A stretch of DNA of 64,000 nt, from the NCBI RefSeq assembly GCF_000826545.1, contig NZ_CDME01000008.1:806001-870000 (forward strand). The letters run 5' to 3'. The translations under genes and the position numbers were made by a program. Positions 57,091 through 64,000 of the stretch are shown here, in pieces. Every line of letters starts with the position of its first letter. The first letter of the stretch is position 1. Origin of the DNA: Kibdelosporangium sp. MJ126-NF4. GTDB taxonomy: Bacteria > Actinomycetota > Actinomycetes > Mycobacteriales > Pseudonocardiaceae. The notes beneath the pieces were generated by a model. The model did not search any database, was not told the DNA's origin, and was given only the letters and a program-made list of their open reading frames with translations.

Positions 57091-57297
57091 TCATGGTGAT
57101 ACACATGTGGGGCAGAGGTGCGGGCCGGTCGGTTGATCGGTGCCTTGCCAGCCTTCGTTTGTGGCCTGCTGCCAGAGTTGTAGCCACGCGCCGCGGAAGG
57201 TCAGGTACACGTTCGAGGTGGTACGTGTGGTCCGGCAACTGTCACAGACCAACGCCAGCCGTGAGTCCGGGTCATGGTTCTTGGGCTGTGCGGTCAT
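57091..57297 (-). CDS. Zinc-ribbon microprotein, copy 1
   Basis: 68 aa from ATG 57297. Pattern LVCDSCRTT ... AWLQLWQQATNEGWQG ... GPHLCPTCVS: two CxxC pairs that should bind one Zn, around a Trp-rich helix. It has a paralog at 57994. Family unnamed to me; proteins of this kind are common in Pseudonocardiales. Possibly a nucleic-acid or protein-binding adaptor. Confidence 0.65.
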   Translation of the reverse strand: MTAQPKNHDPDSRLALVCDSCRTTRTTSNVYLTFRGAWLQLWQQATNEGWQGTDQPTGPHLCPTCVSP

Positions 57298-57672
57298 GTC
57301 CTTCTCGGTACTCGTCGCGACGCACGCTGCCAGAGTCCAACTGGCTGACGTTGCCTTGTGCAACAGTCGTTCACCCACTTATATCGCTTTGAGGCTGTCA
57401 TGTCAGCCCTCAATCATGGGGAAGCGCGAAGTCCGAGCAGCGACAGACCGCGACCGCGCTGCGTTGGGGGCATTGCACAGACAGTTGCTCACTGCAAGGC
57501 TTGCTGTCGGGTTCAACGGCGAGCCCCGCGGTGTCGACGGTCCAGGCGTCGAGCCGGGCCGTCGGCATCTCTTTGAGCGTTGATGGAGGTTGTGTGACGC
57601 CGGTATTGCATCGATGGTCGAACAGCCAACCTGGTCGTACGGCGGGGGGATCGGGTACATGGGAGGGTCGAC
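57298..57672. other. Region without a recognisable gene
   Basis: About 375 bp between the zinc-ribbon gene and the HesB-like gene. It should hold promoters for both directions. No clear operator or protein family seen. Confidence 0.4.
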
Positions 57673-57963
57673 ATGCTGACAGTCACAGAAGCCGCCGCCG
57701 ACGCGATCAGGAACATGTCCGAGCGCTGCGGCGTGCTGGACGGGGGCGGATTGCGACTTGAGGTTGCGCCGCATCACCCGGAAGGCGAACTCTTCGCATT
57801 GTCGTTGGCGACTGCCCCGTCCAGCGAGGACACGGTCCTGGCAGTCAGGCGCGGAGCGAACGTGTTCATGTTCCCCGAGGCCGCGTCGCATCTGTCCGAC
57901 AAGATCCTGGACGTACGGGTGGCCGACGGGAAGATCAAGTTCCGGCTGCTCCGACGAGGCTGA
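57673..57963 (+). CDS. HesB/IscA-like protein without cluster cysteines
   Basis: 96 aa. MLTVTEAAADAIRNMSERCG, VLDGGGLRLEVA and FPEAASHLSDKILDVRVADG follow the HesB-like fold of A-type Fe-S carriers, but only one Cys (residue 19) is present and the C-terminal CGCG motif is absent, so it cannot bind a cluster in the usual way. Such Cys-less HesB relatives are annotated in actinobacteria as adhesin-like; their role is unknown. Confidence 0.7.
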   Translation: MLTVTEAAADAIRNMSERCGVLDGGGLRLEVAPHHPEGELFALSLATAPSSEDTVLAVRRGANVFMFPEAASHLSDKILDVRVADGKIKFRLLRRG

Positions 57964-57993
57964 CCAGGCGGCCCGCGCCGACATCGAAGAACG

Positions 57994-58194
57994 TCACTCC
58001 TCGCAGACCGCGCAGTAGTGTGGGCCGATCGGCCGGGCGTTGCCCTTCCAACCGGCGTACATGCTCTGCTGCCACAACAACAACCACGCCGCCCGGTAGT
58101 CCGGTGTCGGCTTCGCCACTGCCACGCTGTCTCCGCATCCGTCGCAGACGATGGTCAGCTTCGACACGTCGCCGTGTGGGGGGATCGCAGTCAT
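57994..58194 (-). CDS. Zinc-ribbon microprotein, copy 2
   Basis: 66 aa. LTIVCDGCGDSV ... AAWLLLWQQSMYAGWKG ... GPHYCAVCEE. Same order as copy 1 at 57091 (C-D-x-C, W-x3-WQQ, GW, GPHxCxxC), so a paralog. The HesB-like gene lies between the two on the other strand. Confidence 0.68.
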   Translation of the reverse strand: MTAIPPHGDVSKLTIVCDGCGDSVAVAKPTPDYRAAWLLLWQQSMYAGWKGNARPIGPHYCAVCEE

Positions 58195-58340
58195 TCGATG
58201 TCAGTGCCACCTCAAGTCGGGTGTGGCCGGGCCAAAGGGAAATCATCGGTCAAAACTATGTACTCCGCAACACTTGCAGTGCGCCACTGACTGTTCGGTG
58301 TTCACAAGGCGACTGCGGATCGATGATCGAGTGTGCGGAT

Positions 58341-59231
58341 TCAGTGCTCGTTCGGTTGCTGTGGCACGATGACGACCGGGCACAGTGCTTGACGGAGCAT
58401 CGCGTGGCCGGCTGGACCGAACATCATCCGGTGCGTCGGGTCGTGCCGCCTGCCGACCGCGACCAGACTGACCGCACCGCATCGGCCGAGCATGGCCTGC
58501 GTCGACTGGTCGTCAACGACACCCACCGACGTCGGAACGTCCGGATAGCGGGCCCGGCACTCGTCCAGTTGACTCTCGGCAGACGTGGTGTCCGGATCCG
58601 GACTGCATGGTGGACCAACGGGATTGGGCACGCGAGCACCGGTCGCATGCACGGCGTGGACGGCGTTGCCGTGCATGGCGGCATGGCGAAACGCGAAGTC
58701 GAGCAGCGGCCAGGCAGAGTGTGAGCCGTCGATGCCGATCAATACCGCTCCGTCCATGGCTGGTTCTGTGTCGCCACGGACGATCACGGTCGGGCGGTCC
58801 GAAGTGCGCACCACGCCGCCGACAGTGGAACCGAACAGCTCGCGAGGGACGGCACTGTCGCTGGACAGTCCGAGGACGGTGAGTTCGGCGTCCAGTCGCG
58901 CGGCGACAGCGTTGATCGCTGTCCTGGCGTCAGCTTCCGCCAAGGTGGCGACCACGTCGAGGTCGGGCTCCGAATGCCGGGTCTCGGTCACCAGCGTGTT
59001 CAACGCCCTGATCGTTGTCTCTCTCCGGGGGCGGTCGGGAAGGCTGGACACAGGCTGTTGAGCGTCGGTAGCGGCGACAGGATGGAGATCCAGCGCGTGC
59101 ACGATCACGAGTGGCCGTTTGCGGGCGCCGGCTTCGGCGGCAGCCCACTGGGCCGCGCGTCGTGCCCCAGTCGAGTCGTCGAAGCCGACGATCACCGCAT
59201 GTCGTCGGTCATGATGATCCGTGCAGGACAT
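58341..59231 (-). CDS. Tandem universal stress protein
   Basis: 296 aa, two Usp domains. Domain 1: AVIVGFDDSTGARRAAQWAA, VIVHALDLHPVAATDAQQPV, LTVLGLSSDSAVPRELFGST. Domain 2: AVLIGIDGSHSAWPLLDFAF, VHAVHATGARVPN, SLVAVGRRHDPTHRMMFGPA. ATP-binding glycines (GxxxxR, GxxSR-like) are only partly kept. Usually induced by starvation or hypoxia. Complete. Confidence 0.85.
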   Translation of the reverse strand: MSCTDHHDRRHAVIVGFDDSTGARRAAQWAAAEAGARKRPLVIVHALDLHPVAATDAQQPVSSLPDRPRRETTIRALNTLVTETRHSEPDLDVVATLAEADARTAINAVAARLDAELTVLGLSSDSAVPRELFGSTVGGVVRTSDRPTVIVRGDTEPAMDGAVLIGIDGSHSAWPLLDFAFRHAAMHGNAVHAVHATGARVPNPVGPPCSPDPDTTSAESQLDECRARYPDVPTSVGVVDDQSTQAMLGRCGAVSLVAVGRRHDPTHRMMFGPAGHAMLRQALCPVVIVPQQPNEH

Positions 59232-59588
59232 CCCGCCTCCTTCGCAGAGCGTTCGTTGTGACAGGATTTCGCAGTTGCAGCCGTTGCGAGTACGCCGTTG
59301 CGGGTCCGCAGCGGTCCATGCTCGTCACGGTGGTGCGATGTTCTTGCGGGTGTGTGCGGACAGGGGGCGCAGCAGGCGCGAGAGGCCCGGTAACTCACCG
59401 GCCGTGAGCAGGGCGTCTCGTGTCACGATGCCCCACCGCTGTGTGGGGACCGACCATTTGGCAGTCCTGCGGGCAACGGCCTGATACCGCCGTACTACAG
59501 GACGAATACGCAACCACCACGCCAGGGTGAGACCGGCGATCCCAGCGCCAGCCTACATGCCTCTCGACACCACGTGACGGAGATGCTT
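59232..59588. other. Gap holding a possible truncated membrane-protein frame
   Basis: On the minus strand (about 59546-59322) a frame reads AGAGIAGLTLAWWLRIRPVV, RRYQAVARRTAKWSVPTQRW, GIVTRDALLTAGELPGLSRL: a membrane segment and a basic domain. It lacks an ATG or GTG start at a sensible place (only TTG 59513), so it is either an unrecognised gene or a remnant. Confidence 0.35.
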
Positions 59589-60068
59589 TCAGGTTTGTGT
59601 GGCTGAGCCGGGCAGAATGAGGACAGCCACCAGCAGTGCGCCGAGGTCGTCGCTGTCGGTGAGCAGATCGAGGGTTCCGGTGGCTTGGAGGGTGGCACGG
59701 ACGGTGCCGTGCGCGTGCAGGACGCGGTAACGCGTGCCGCAGTCGACCGCGGTGGCGTAGCCGGAAAGCAAGGCGTGAACTCCGGCCGTGCCAAGCGCTG
59801 AGGCGTGCCGGAGGTTGATCAGGAAGGTGTCAGGGAGTCGGACCACGATCGTGTCGATGATCAGCAATTCGAGCTCGGTGGCTGCGGGAGCCAGGACCTG
59901 GCCCCGCACGTCAAGTCGCAGGTCTGCGCCATCTGTGGGTCGTATGCTTGCGGAGAACGTCACCAATGGTCCCTGTCGTTGCTCACCGGAATGCCCGCGC
60001 GGGACAACCTCGGGTTGAGCGTCGTGGACATTCACGCCAGCAGTGCAATATTTGCCTAGCGCAAGCAT
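59589..60068 (-). CDS. STAS-like anti-sigma factor antagonist
   Basis: About 159 aa from ATG 60068 (start uncertain; GTG 59963 would leave only the domain). The domain: ADLRLDVRGQVLAPAATELE, VVRLPDTFLINLRHASALGT, AGVHALLSGYATAVDCGTRY. The Ser of the STAS switch is replaced (SALGTAG in place of S/T-x-G), so phosphorylation control may be lost or changed. Second STAS protein of the window. Confidence 0.6.
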   Translation of the reverse strand: MLALGKYCTAGVNVHDAQPEVVPRGHSGEQRQGPLVTFSASIRPTDGADLRLDVRGQVLAPAATELELLIIDTIVVRLPDTFLINLRHASALGTAGVHALLSGYATAVDCGTRYRVLHAHGTVRATLQATGTLDLLTDSDDLGALLVAVLILPGSATQT

Positions 60069-60161
60069 TGAAGTTGTTGGATTCCACAGACTTGGCGGGC
60101 GCACCGAGGGGGAGGTGTACGCCCACCAAGTGTCGCCATCCTAGTCGACGGGGTGGCGTGG

Positions 60162-60713
60162 TCAATGCCGACAGGACTGATTGTTGTTATTCTTGTCGAT
60201 GACGACGATCTTGTATCGGCCCAACGCGGTATGCAGTGACAGACGCCGGGTGTTCGGACCACTGTCGAGATCGCCGAGTACATCGAGGTAGCCGAGAACG
60301 ATCCGGCCGTGTGGCTTGGTTACCCGCCAGAGTTCCGCGACGACGGCCGCCGGCGTGTCGACATAGGTCATCACTGAGGTGCACAGAGTGGCGGTGAACG
60401 ACTCGTCGGCGAACGGCAACCGCCGCGCATCCGCCACAAGGTAGCGACACGGCATCGCACTTGCGCTTTGTCGCGCATGACGGATCATTGCCTCGGAGAG
60501 GTCGATACCGACTGCGAGTGGTGCGGTTTCCACGACCGCTCGCACGGCTGCGCCGGTGGCGCAGCCGACGTCGAGAAAACAGTCCTGGGGCGTGACACAC
60601 AACTCGGCCAGCGCGGCGTGGCGCAGGGGAGCGAGGAATTGAGCCAGTCCGTCGCGTTCGTATCCGATCGCGCGCCGGTCGGTCTTTTGGCGCCGGATGC
60701 TTCTGGCTCTCAT
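60162..60713 (-). CDS. Class I SAM-dependent methyltransferase
   Basis: 183 aa. ELCVTPQDCFLDVGCATGAA (motif I, DVGCATG), LAVGIDLSEAMIRHARQSAS (motif II), LVADARRLPFADESFTATLC. The ATG overlaps the stop of the SPFH gene (ATGA), so it is the third gene of the nfeD-SPFH operon. The C-terminus (IVVIDKNNNNQSCRH) is short. Target unknown, perhaps a lipid. Confidence 0.82.
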   Translation of the reverse strand: MRARSIRRQKTDRRAIGYERDGLAQFLAPLRHAALAELCVTPQDCFLDVGCATGAAVRAVVETAPLAVGIDLSEAMIRHARQSASAMPCRYLVADARRLPFADESFTATLCTSVMTYVDTPAAVVAELWRVTKPHGRIVLGYLDVLGDLDSGPNTRRLSLHTALGRYKIVVIDKNNNNQSCRH

Positions 60714-61759
60714 TGCCTGCTGTTGGAACTCGGTGAGGCGGATGGCAGTGAACGGATGCTGTCGGCTTCAGCCGCGTCGGCGACTGCCGCCGCAGCGGCT
60801 TCGGCGGCACGCGCGGCGTCGTCGGCCGCCTCGTCGGCCAGCTCATCAGGTGCTGACGTGTCGCGAGTGGCCGGTGACTTCGGCAAGGCTTCGGTGAACG
60901 CCTTGGAGATGCCAGACAGCGCCGAGGTGACTTCGCTGGGGATGACGAAGAAGGTGCTTCCCTGGCCCTGAGCGAGTTGGGCCAGTGTCTGGAGGTATTG
61001 GTAGGCGAGAAGTTTCGGGTCCGGGTCGTTGCGATGCACCGCTTGGAAGACCTGGTCGATCGCGCGGGCCTGGGCCTCTGCCTTCAGGATCTCGGCTGTC
61101 CGGTTACCTTCGGCGCGCAGCACAGCGGCCTGCTTGTCGCCCTCGGCGGTGAGGATCTGGGATTGGCGTTGTCCTTCGGCGCTCAGGATGGCGGCGCGCT
61201 TATCCCGCTCGGCCCGCATCTGCTTCTCCATGGCGTCCTTGATGGTCTTGGGCGGATCGATCGCCTTGATCTCGACTCGGTTGACCCGGATGCCCCATTT
61301 GCCGGTGGCTTCGTCCAAGACGCCGCGTAGCTGACTGTTGATGGTGTCACGTGAGGTGAGTGTCTTCTCCAGGTCCATCGATCCCACGACGTTGCGCAGT
61401 GTGGTGACAGTCAGTTGCTCGACGGCCTGGAGGTAGCTGGCGATCTCGTAGGCTGCGGCGCGGGGATCGGTGACCTGGCAGTAGAGGACTGTGTCGATCT
61501 CGACGACCAGGTTGTCCTCGGTGATCACCGGCTGCGGCTGGAACGAGACGACCTGTTCACGCAGATCGATGGCAGGGTAGACCCTGTCGACGTAGGGGAT
61601 GACGAAGTTCAGGCCGGGCTGCAGGGTCCGGTTGTAGCGGCCGAGTCGTTCGACGTTGCGGGCACGCGCCTGCGGAACGATCCGGACGGCACGCAGCACG
61701 GTGAAGATCGCGAGCACCGCCAGTACGAGTCCCGCGATGAGCAAGGCTGAGATTTCCAT
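60710..61759 (-). CDS. SPFH/Band 7 membrane protein (QmcA-like)
   Basis: 349 aa. N-terminal helix (LLIAGLVLAVLAIFTVLRAV), SPFH domain residues 25-200 (RLGRYNRTLQPGLNFVIPYV, DREQ-like LREQVVSFQPQ, VVGSMDLEKTLTSRDTINSQ), coiled coil 200-260 (AILSAEGQRQSQILTAEGDK), and an Ala/Asp-rich tail. Forms membrane microdomains with the NfeD-like protein encoded just upstream. The tail (AADDAARAAEAAAAAVADAA) is a likely coiled coil of low complexity. Confidence 0.88.
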   Translation of the reverse strand: MEISALLIAGLVLAVLAIFTVLRAVRIVPQARARNVERLGRYNRTLQPGLNFVIPYVDRVYPAIDLREQVVSFQPQPVITEDNLVVEIDTVLYCQVTDPRAAAYEIASYLQAVEQLTVTTLRNVVGSMDLEKTLTSRDTINSQLRGVLDEATGKWGIRVNRVEIKAIDPPKTIKDAMEKQMRAERDKRAAILSAEGQRQSQILTAEGDKQAAVLRAEGNRTAEILKAEAQARAIDQVFQAVHRNDPDPKLLAYQYLQTLAQLAQGQGSTFFVIPSEVTSALSGISKAFTEALPKSPATRDTSAPDELADEAADDAARAAEAAAAAVADAAEADSIRSLPSASPSSNSRQ

Positions 61760-61762
61760 GGT

Positions 61763-62191
61763 TCACTCCCGTGGGTAGACGAGCGCGGTACTGCCGCTGA
61801 TCTCCATCACGTCGACGACGCTTCCCTTGGCGATGACCAAGGTTTCGTCGTACGCGCGTGCGGTCCACTCCTCGCCGCCGATCCGGACCCGACCGCCGAG
61901 GCCGGTGACCTCCTCGAGGACGAAGGCGGGTTTGCCGACCAGTGCGTCCACACCGAACCGTTCGAGTTGGGGCCTGTGCATGTGCCGCAACGCGATGGGC
62001 CGGATGAGAATCACCCCGGCCGTGGCCGCCGCGGTGAAGACGATCAACTGGAAGGGAAGCGGGAGGATCACGGCGGACACGGCGGTGACCAGCGCGGCCG
62101 CGCCCAGCACACCCAGTGCGGCGGTGAGGGTGAAGATCTCGGCGACGACCAGCACCACCGCGAAGATCAACCAGATGACCCATTCATCCAT
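61763..62191 (-). CDS. NfeD-like protein
   Basis: 142 aa from ATG 62191 with GAGGAGG before it. Three helices (VIWLIFAVVLVVAEIFTLTA, GVLGAAALVTAVSAVILPLP, LIVFTAAATAGVILIRPIAL), then the C-terminal OB-fold: DALVGKPAFVLEEVTGLGGR, VRIGGEEWTARAYDETLVIA, KGSVVDVMEISGSTALVYPR. Partner of the SPFH protein 3 bp downstream; together they are a common pair in membrane quality control. Confidence 0.88.
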   Translation of the reverse strand: MDEWVIWLIFAVVLVVAEIFTLTAALGVLGAAALVTAVSAVILPLPFQLIVFTAAATAGVILIRPIALRHMHRPQLERFGVDALVGKPAFVLEEVTGLGGRVRIGGEEWTARAYDETLVIAKGSVVDVMEISGSTALVYPRE

Positions 62192-62299
62192 GGCGACCTC
62201 CTCCCTGCCCTCCATGGTCGTGCGTGAACTCCACCGGTACAAGGTGACCACGTCGCACACTGTGCGGCAGTTCGTTGCCGGGTTCTGGCAATGAACTGG

Positions 62300-63802
62300 T
62301 CAGTTGGCGGCCCGGGCAAGGGCGCACGCACACGCGATGGCCTCGGTGTGGGCCGTCGCCGAGGGAAAGTAGTCGACGAAATGCCCGTTGGCGAGGTCAA
62401 TGCGTTCGCTGAACAGCCCCAGTGCGTTGGCCTTGGCGCTGAGCTTCTCGTACAAGGTGTTCGCTTCGTCGAATCTGTTCTGGCGGCACAGGTTCTCCGC
62501 GAGGAGGAAGCCGTTGGTCAGGGCAGTGCCGGGACCTTCTCCAGCTGGATGGATTCTCGTTCCAGTGCTCCTGCTGAGCTGCTCGGCGATGATGTTGGCA
62601 GTGGCGACTATTCGTGGGTGGTCGGTTGGGACTACGCCGTAGGCGGGCAGTGAGAGGAGTCTTGGGTCGCACTCTCCACTCCCGGCGAGCGTGGTCAGAC
62701 CCTGTCGCGATTCGGCCCATGTGTCCCGCAGTATCCTGCTTCGCAGGGCTGCGGCTGTTGTCTGCCAGTCCTGGCTTCCGGTGATGCCGAGGTGGTCGCT
62801 GAGTCGCGCCGCTCGATCCAACGTGAGCTGACGCATCGCGGCGGAGTACGTGGTCGGCGGTTGCTCCAGTCGCGTGGCGGCGTCGGCTAGGGCAGCCAGT
62901 CGTTTCCACAGTTCGTTATCGATGGGCCCGCCATGTCGGGACCACTGGTAGGCGCAGTCGAGGACGTGGCCGTGCTCGTCGCCCGGCGGGCGTTCTTCGA
63001 GTGCGTCCATCACGCTGCCGAGGATGTGGTCGGCGTCGGAATCGAGGCCAATATCGCGGATCGTCGACGCGGTACGTGCCGGATTGACGGCGCCGGATCG
63101 GCACAGAAGTTTCAGCGCCAGTGCGGACCGGTTCACCATTCGCTGATGCGGCCCACGGTAGGTGATGGTGTCGCTCCATTGTCGCCATGCCGTGGTTGTC
63201 CCGTCGAGAAGGCGACGTGGATAGGTGTGGTGTGCGCGATGAGCTGTATCGTTCCAGCGCAACAGGAACCAGAGGTCGTCACCGGCATACACGGTGGTCG
63301 TGGTGTGCTGACTCGCCAGTGGCCTGTCGGTGATCAGGCGTAGGTCGTCGCGGGCCCCGGAGAACCGCCACCGAATGCCGCCTCCGTGTCGCTCGGCACG
63401 CGGATCGCCACCCGGCTGAATGCGGACGTGCAGCGTGGCGCTGCCTTCGAGTACTCGGACGTAGCGAAGCAGTTCGCCTCGTAAAGCAGGGACATCGTCG
63501 GTGAGGTCAGCCGCCGAGCGCAGTGTGAAGGCGTCGGTCACTTCCACCACGCCGGTGCGTCCGTGCATCTCTGTGACGAGAACGTTGGTGTTCGACACGT
63601 AGTACTGACGACTGCTCAGCAACTCGTCGATAACGACTACGAAGTTGTTGTGCTCGTCGAAGAGCAAGGGGATTTCGTCAGGAGCTGCGGCCATCCGTGT
63701 GATCCGGCCATCACGGCCGACGAGTGCCCAACCGTGGCCGTCGCCGACGAGGCCGTGATCGGCGGCAGCCCGTTGACCGTCTGTCGGTCGCTCACCACGC
63801 AC
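62300..63802 (-). CDS. GH15-like protein apparently lacking catalytic residues
   Basis: 500 aa from GTG 63802 (ATG 63907 is the alternative; the extra part has no domain). The N-terminal beta domain (HGLVGDGHGWALVGRDGRIT, LRGELLRYVRVLEGSATLHV) and the barrel start (RQWSDTITYRGPHQRMVNRS, ALALKLLCRSGAV) match GH15 glucoamylase/trehalase proteins. Next, relatives have the block ending NWDYRY-x-W-x-RD and the IWExRG general-acid motif; both are absent. The end is normal (LLSLPAYGVVPTDHPRIVAT, NGFLLAENLCRQNRFDEANT, ALGLFSERIDLANG). The frame is open throughout, so this looks like a pseudoenzyme. Confidence 0.7.
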   Translation of the reverse strand: MRGERPTDGQRAAADHGLVGDGHGWALVGRDGRITRMAAAPDEIPLLFDEHNNFVVVIDELLSSRQYYVSNTNVLVTEMHGRTGVVEVTDAFTLRSAADLTDDVPALRGELLRYVRVLEGSATLHVRIQPGGDPRAERHGGGIRWRFSGARDDLRLITDRPLASQHTTTTVYAGDDLWFLLRWNDTAHRAHHTYPRRLLDGTTTAWRQWSDTITYRGPHQRMVNRSALALKLLCRSGAVNPARTASTIRDIGLDSDADHILGSVMDALEERPPGDEHGHVLDCAYQWSRHGGPIDNELWKRLAALADAATRLEQPPTTYSAAMRQLTLDRAARLSDHLGITGSQDWQTTAAALRSRILRDTWAESRQGLTTLAGSGECDPRLLSLPAYGVVPTDHPRIVATANIIAEQLSRSTGTRIHPAGEGPGTALTNGFLLAENLCRQNRFDEANTLYEKLSAKANALGLFSERIDLANGHFVDYFPSATAHTEAIACACALARAAN

Positions 63803-63871
63803 GTCGTCGATCGTCGCTGGGCGAAATCCGGCGCACCAGGTGCGGTGACGGCTACGGTCAGGGTGAGTTGG

Positions 63872-63888
63872 TTGCCGACAATCGGCAA
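63872..63888. promoter_or_regulatory. Probable PucR operator between GH15-like and PucR genes
   Basis: TTGCCGACAATCGGCAA, 15 of 17 bases identical to the palindrome at 42652. It lies 20 bp before the PucR-type start at 63909 and 70 bp before the GH15-like start. Confidence 0.65.
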
Positions 63889-63908
63889 CGGCGGCGAGAG
63901 GACTCATC

Positions 63909-64000
63909 GTGACCGGCCGACTTGACGTCAATGCCGTGACGGCGCGGGCCACCCGCGACGCGGGCGGTGTTCCCGCCACGTTCCTGGCGGGGTACATCGA
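63909..64000 (+). CDS. PucR-type regulator, N-terminal part
   Basis: Only 30 codons are in the window: VTGRLDVNAVTARATRDAGG, VPATFLAGYI. They align with the N-terminus of the PucR gene at 40891 (DVAAITVKASSSAGAPAELL, DGYLE), so the same family is inferred. The palindrome at 63872 strengthens this. The gene continues beyond the window. Confidence 0.6.
   Translation, partial: MTGRLDVNAVTARATRDAGGVPATFLAGYI

Noticed and set aside
1..64000. rRNA, tRNA, CRISPR arrays, prophage
   Set aside because: None seen on either strand when reading for conserved rRNA segments, tRNA arms and CCA ends, regular repeats, or phage structural genes.

Overview
The window is high-GC actinobacterial DNA. The gene families (DUF4383, DUF3040, DUF6292, an ATPase fragment of AfsR/SARP type, mycothiol-type MDMPI_N enzyme, Cei-like envelope protein, many Tat signals, GTG/TTG starts) point to a Pseudonocardiales relative such as Amycolatopsis, Kibdelosporangium or Lentzea; the genus is inference. 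I see no rRNA, tRNA, CRISPR array or phage.

Layout. 1-14 kb: FAS1 adhesin end, a CDF transporter, a Tat amidohydrolase and a PadR-controlled membrane reductase, among many broken genes (ferritin-like, asparagine synthase, hpf, MocR, SARP ATPase, DUF3732 ATPase, IS110). 13-25 kb: drug- and stress-response cassettes: a MerR gene, an RF3-like GTPase and an ArsC-like pseudoenzyme that share one operator type, two TetR/MFS pairs, a SulP transporter, and a mercury-type MerR divergent from a membrane protein. 27-33 kb: KhtTU K+/H+ antiporter, a three-gene ABC exporter, an acyltransferase. 33.5-42.5 kb: one long minus-strand operon, CBS - PucR - mrpEFGBCD plus two further D-type subunits, for Na+(K+)/H+ exchange. 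43-54 kb: TetR, VOC and hydrolase genes, the GbsR/MarR gene that probably controls the distant ABC exporter, STAS, methyltransferase, an orphan response regulator, and a second cluster of broken genes. 54-64 kb: HxlR, FAD monooxygenase, two paralogous zinc-ribbon microproteins around a HesB-like protein, Usp, STAS, an SPFH/NfeD/methyltransferase operon, a GH15-like protein that seems to lack catalytic residues, and the start of a second PucR regulator.

Two things stand out. First, decay: about twenty loci are truncated, frameshifted or fused by deletion, often with the reading frame readable on both sides of the lesion. Second, regulation that crosses the window: (a) a 24-nt element at 33451, 43257, 49758 and 53248, always in the sense of the next gene and 33-44 nt before its start codon, whose loop can pair with a box overlapping the Shine-Dalgarno; (b) three MerR-type dyads; (c) two near-identical 17-bp palindromes, each by a PucR-type gene; (d) a 35-nt block shared by the ABC exporter and the GbsR/MarR gene. 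Element (a) is the best candidate here for an undescribed regulatory system.

All calls come from reading the sequence and from family knowledge; no search was run. Frameshifts could in principle be sequencing errors, but nonsense changes and deletion fusions in the same loci make real decay more likely.
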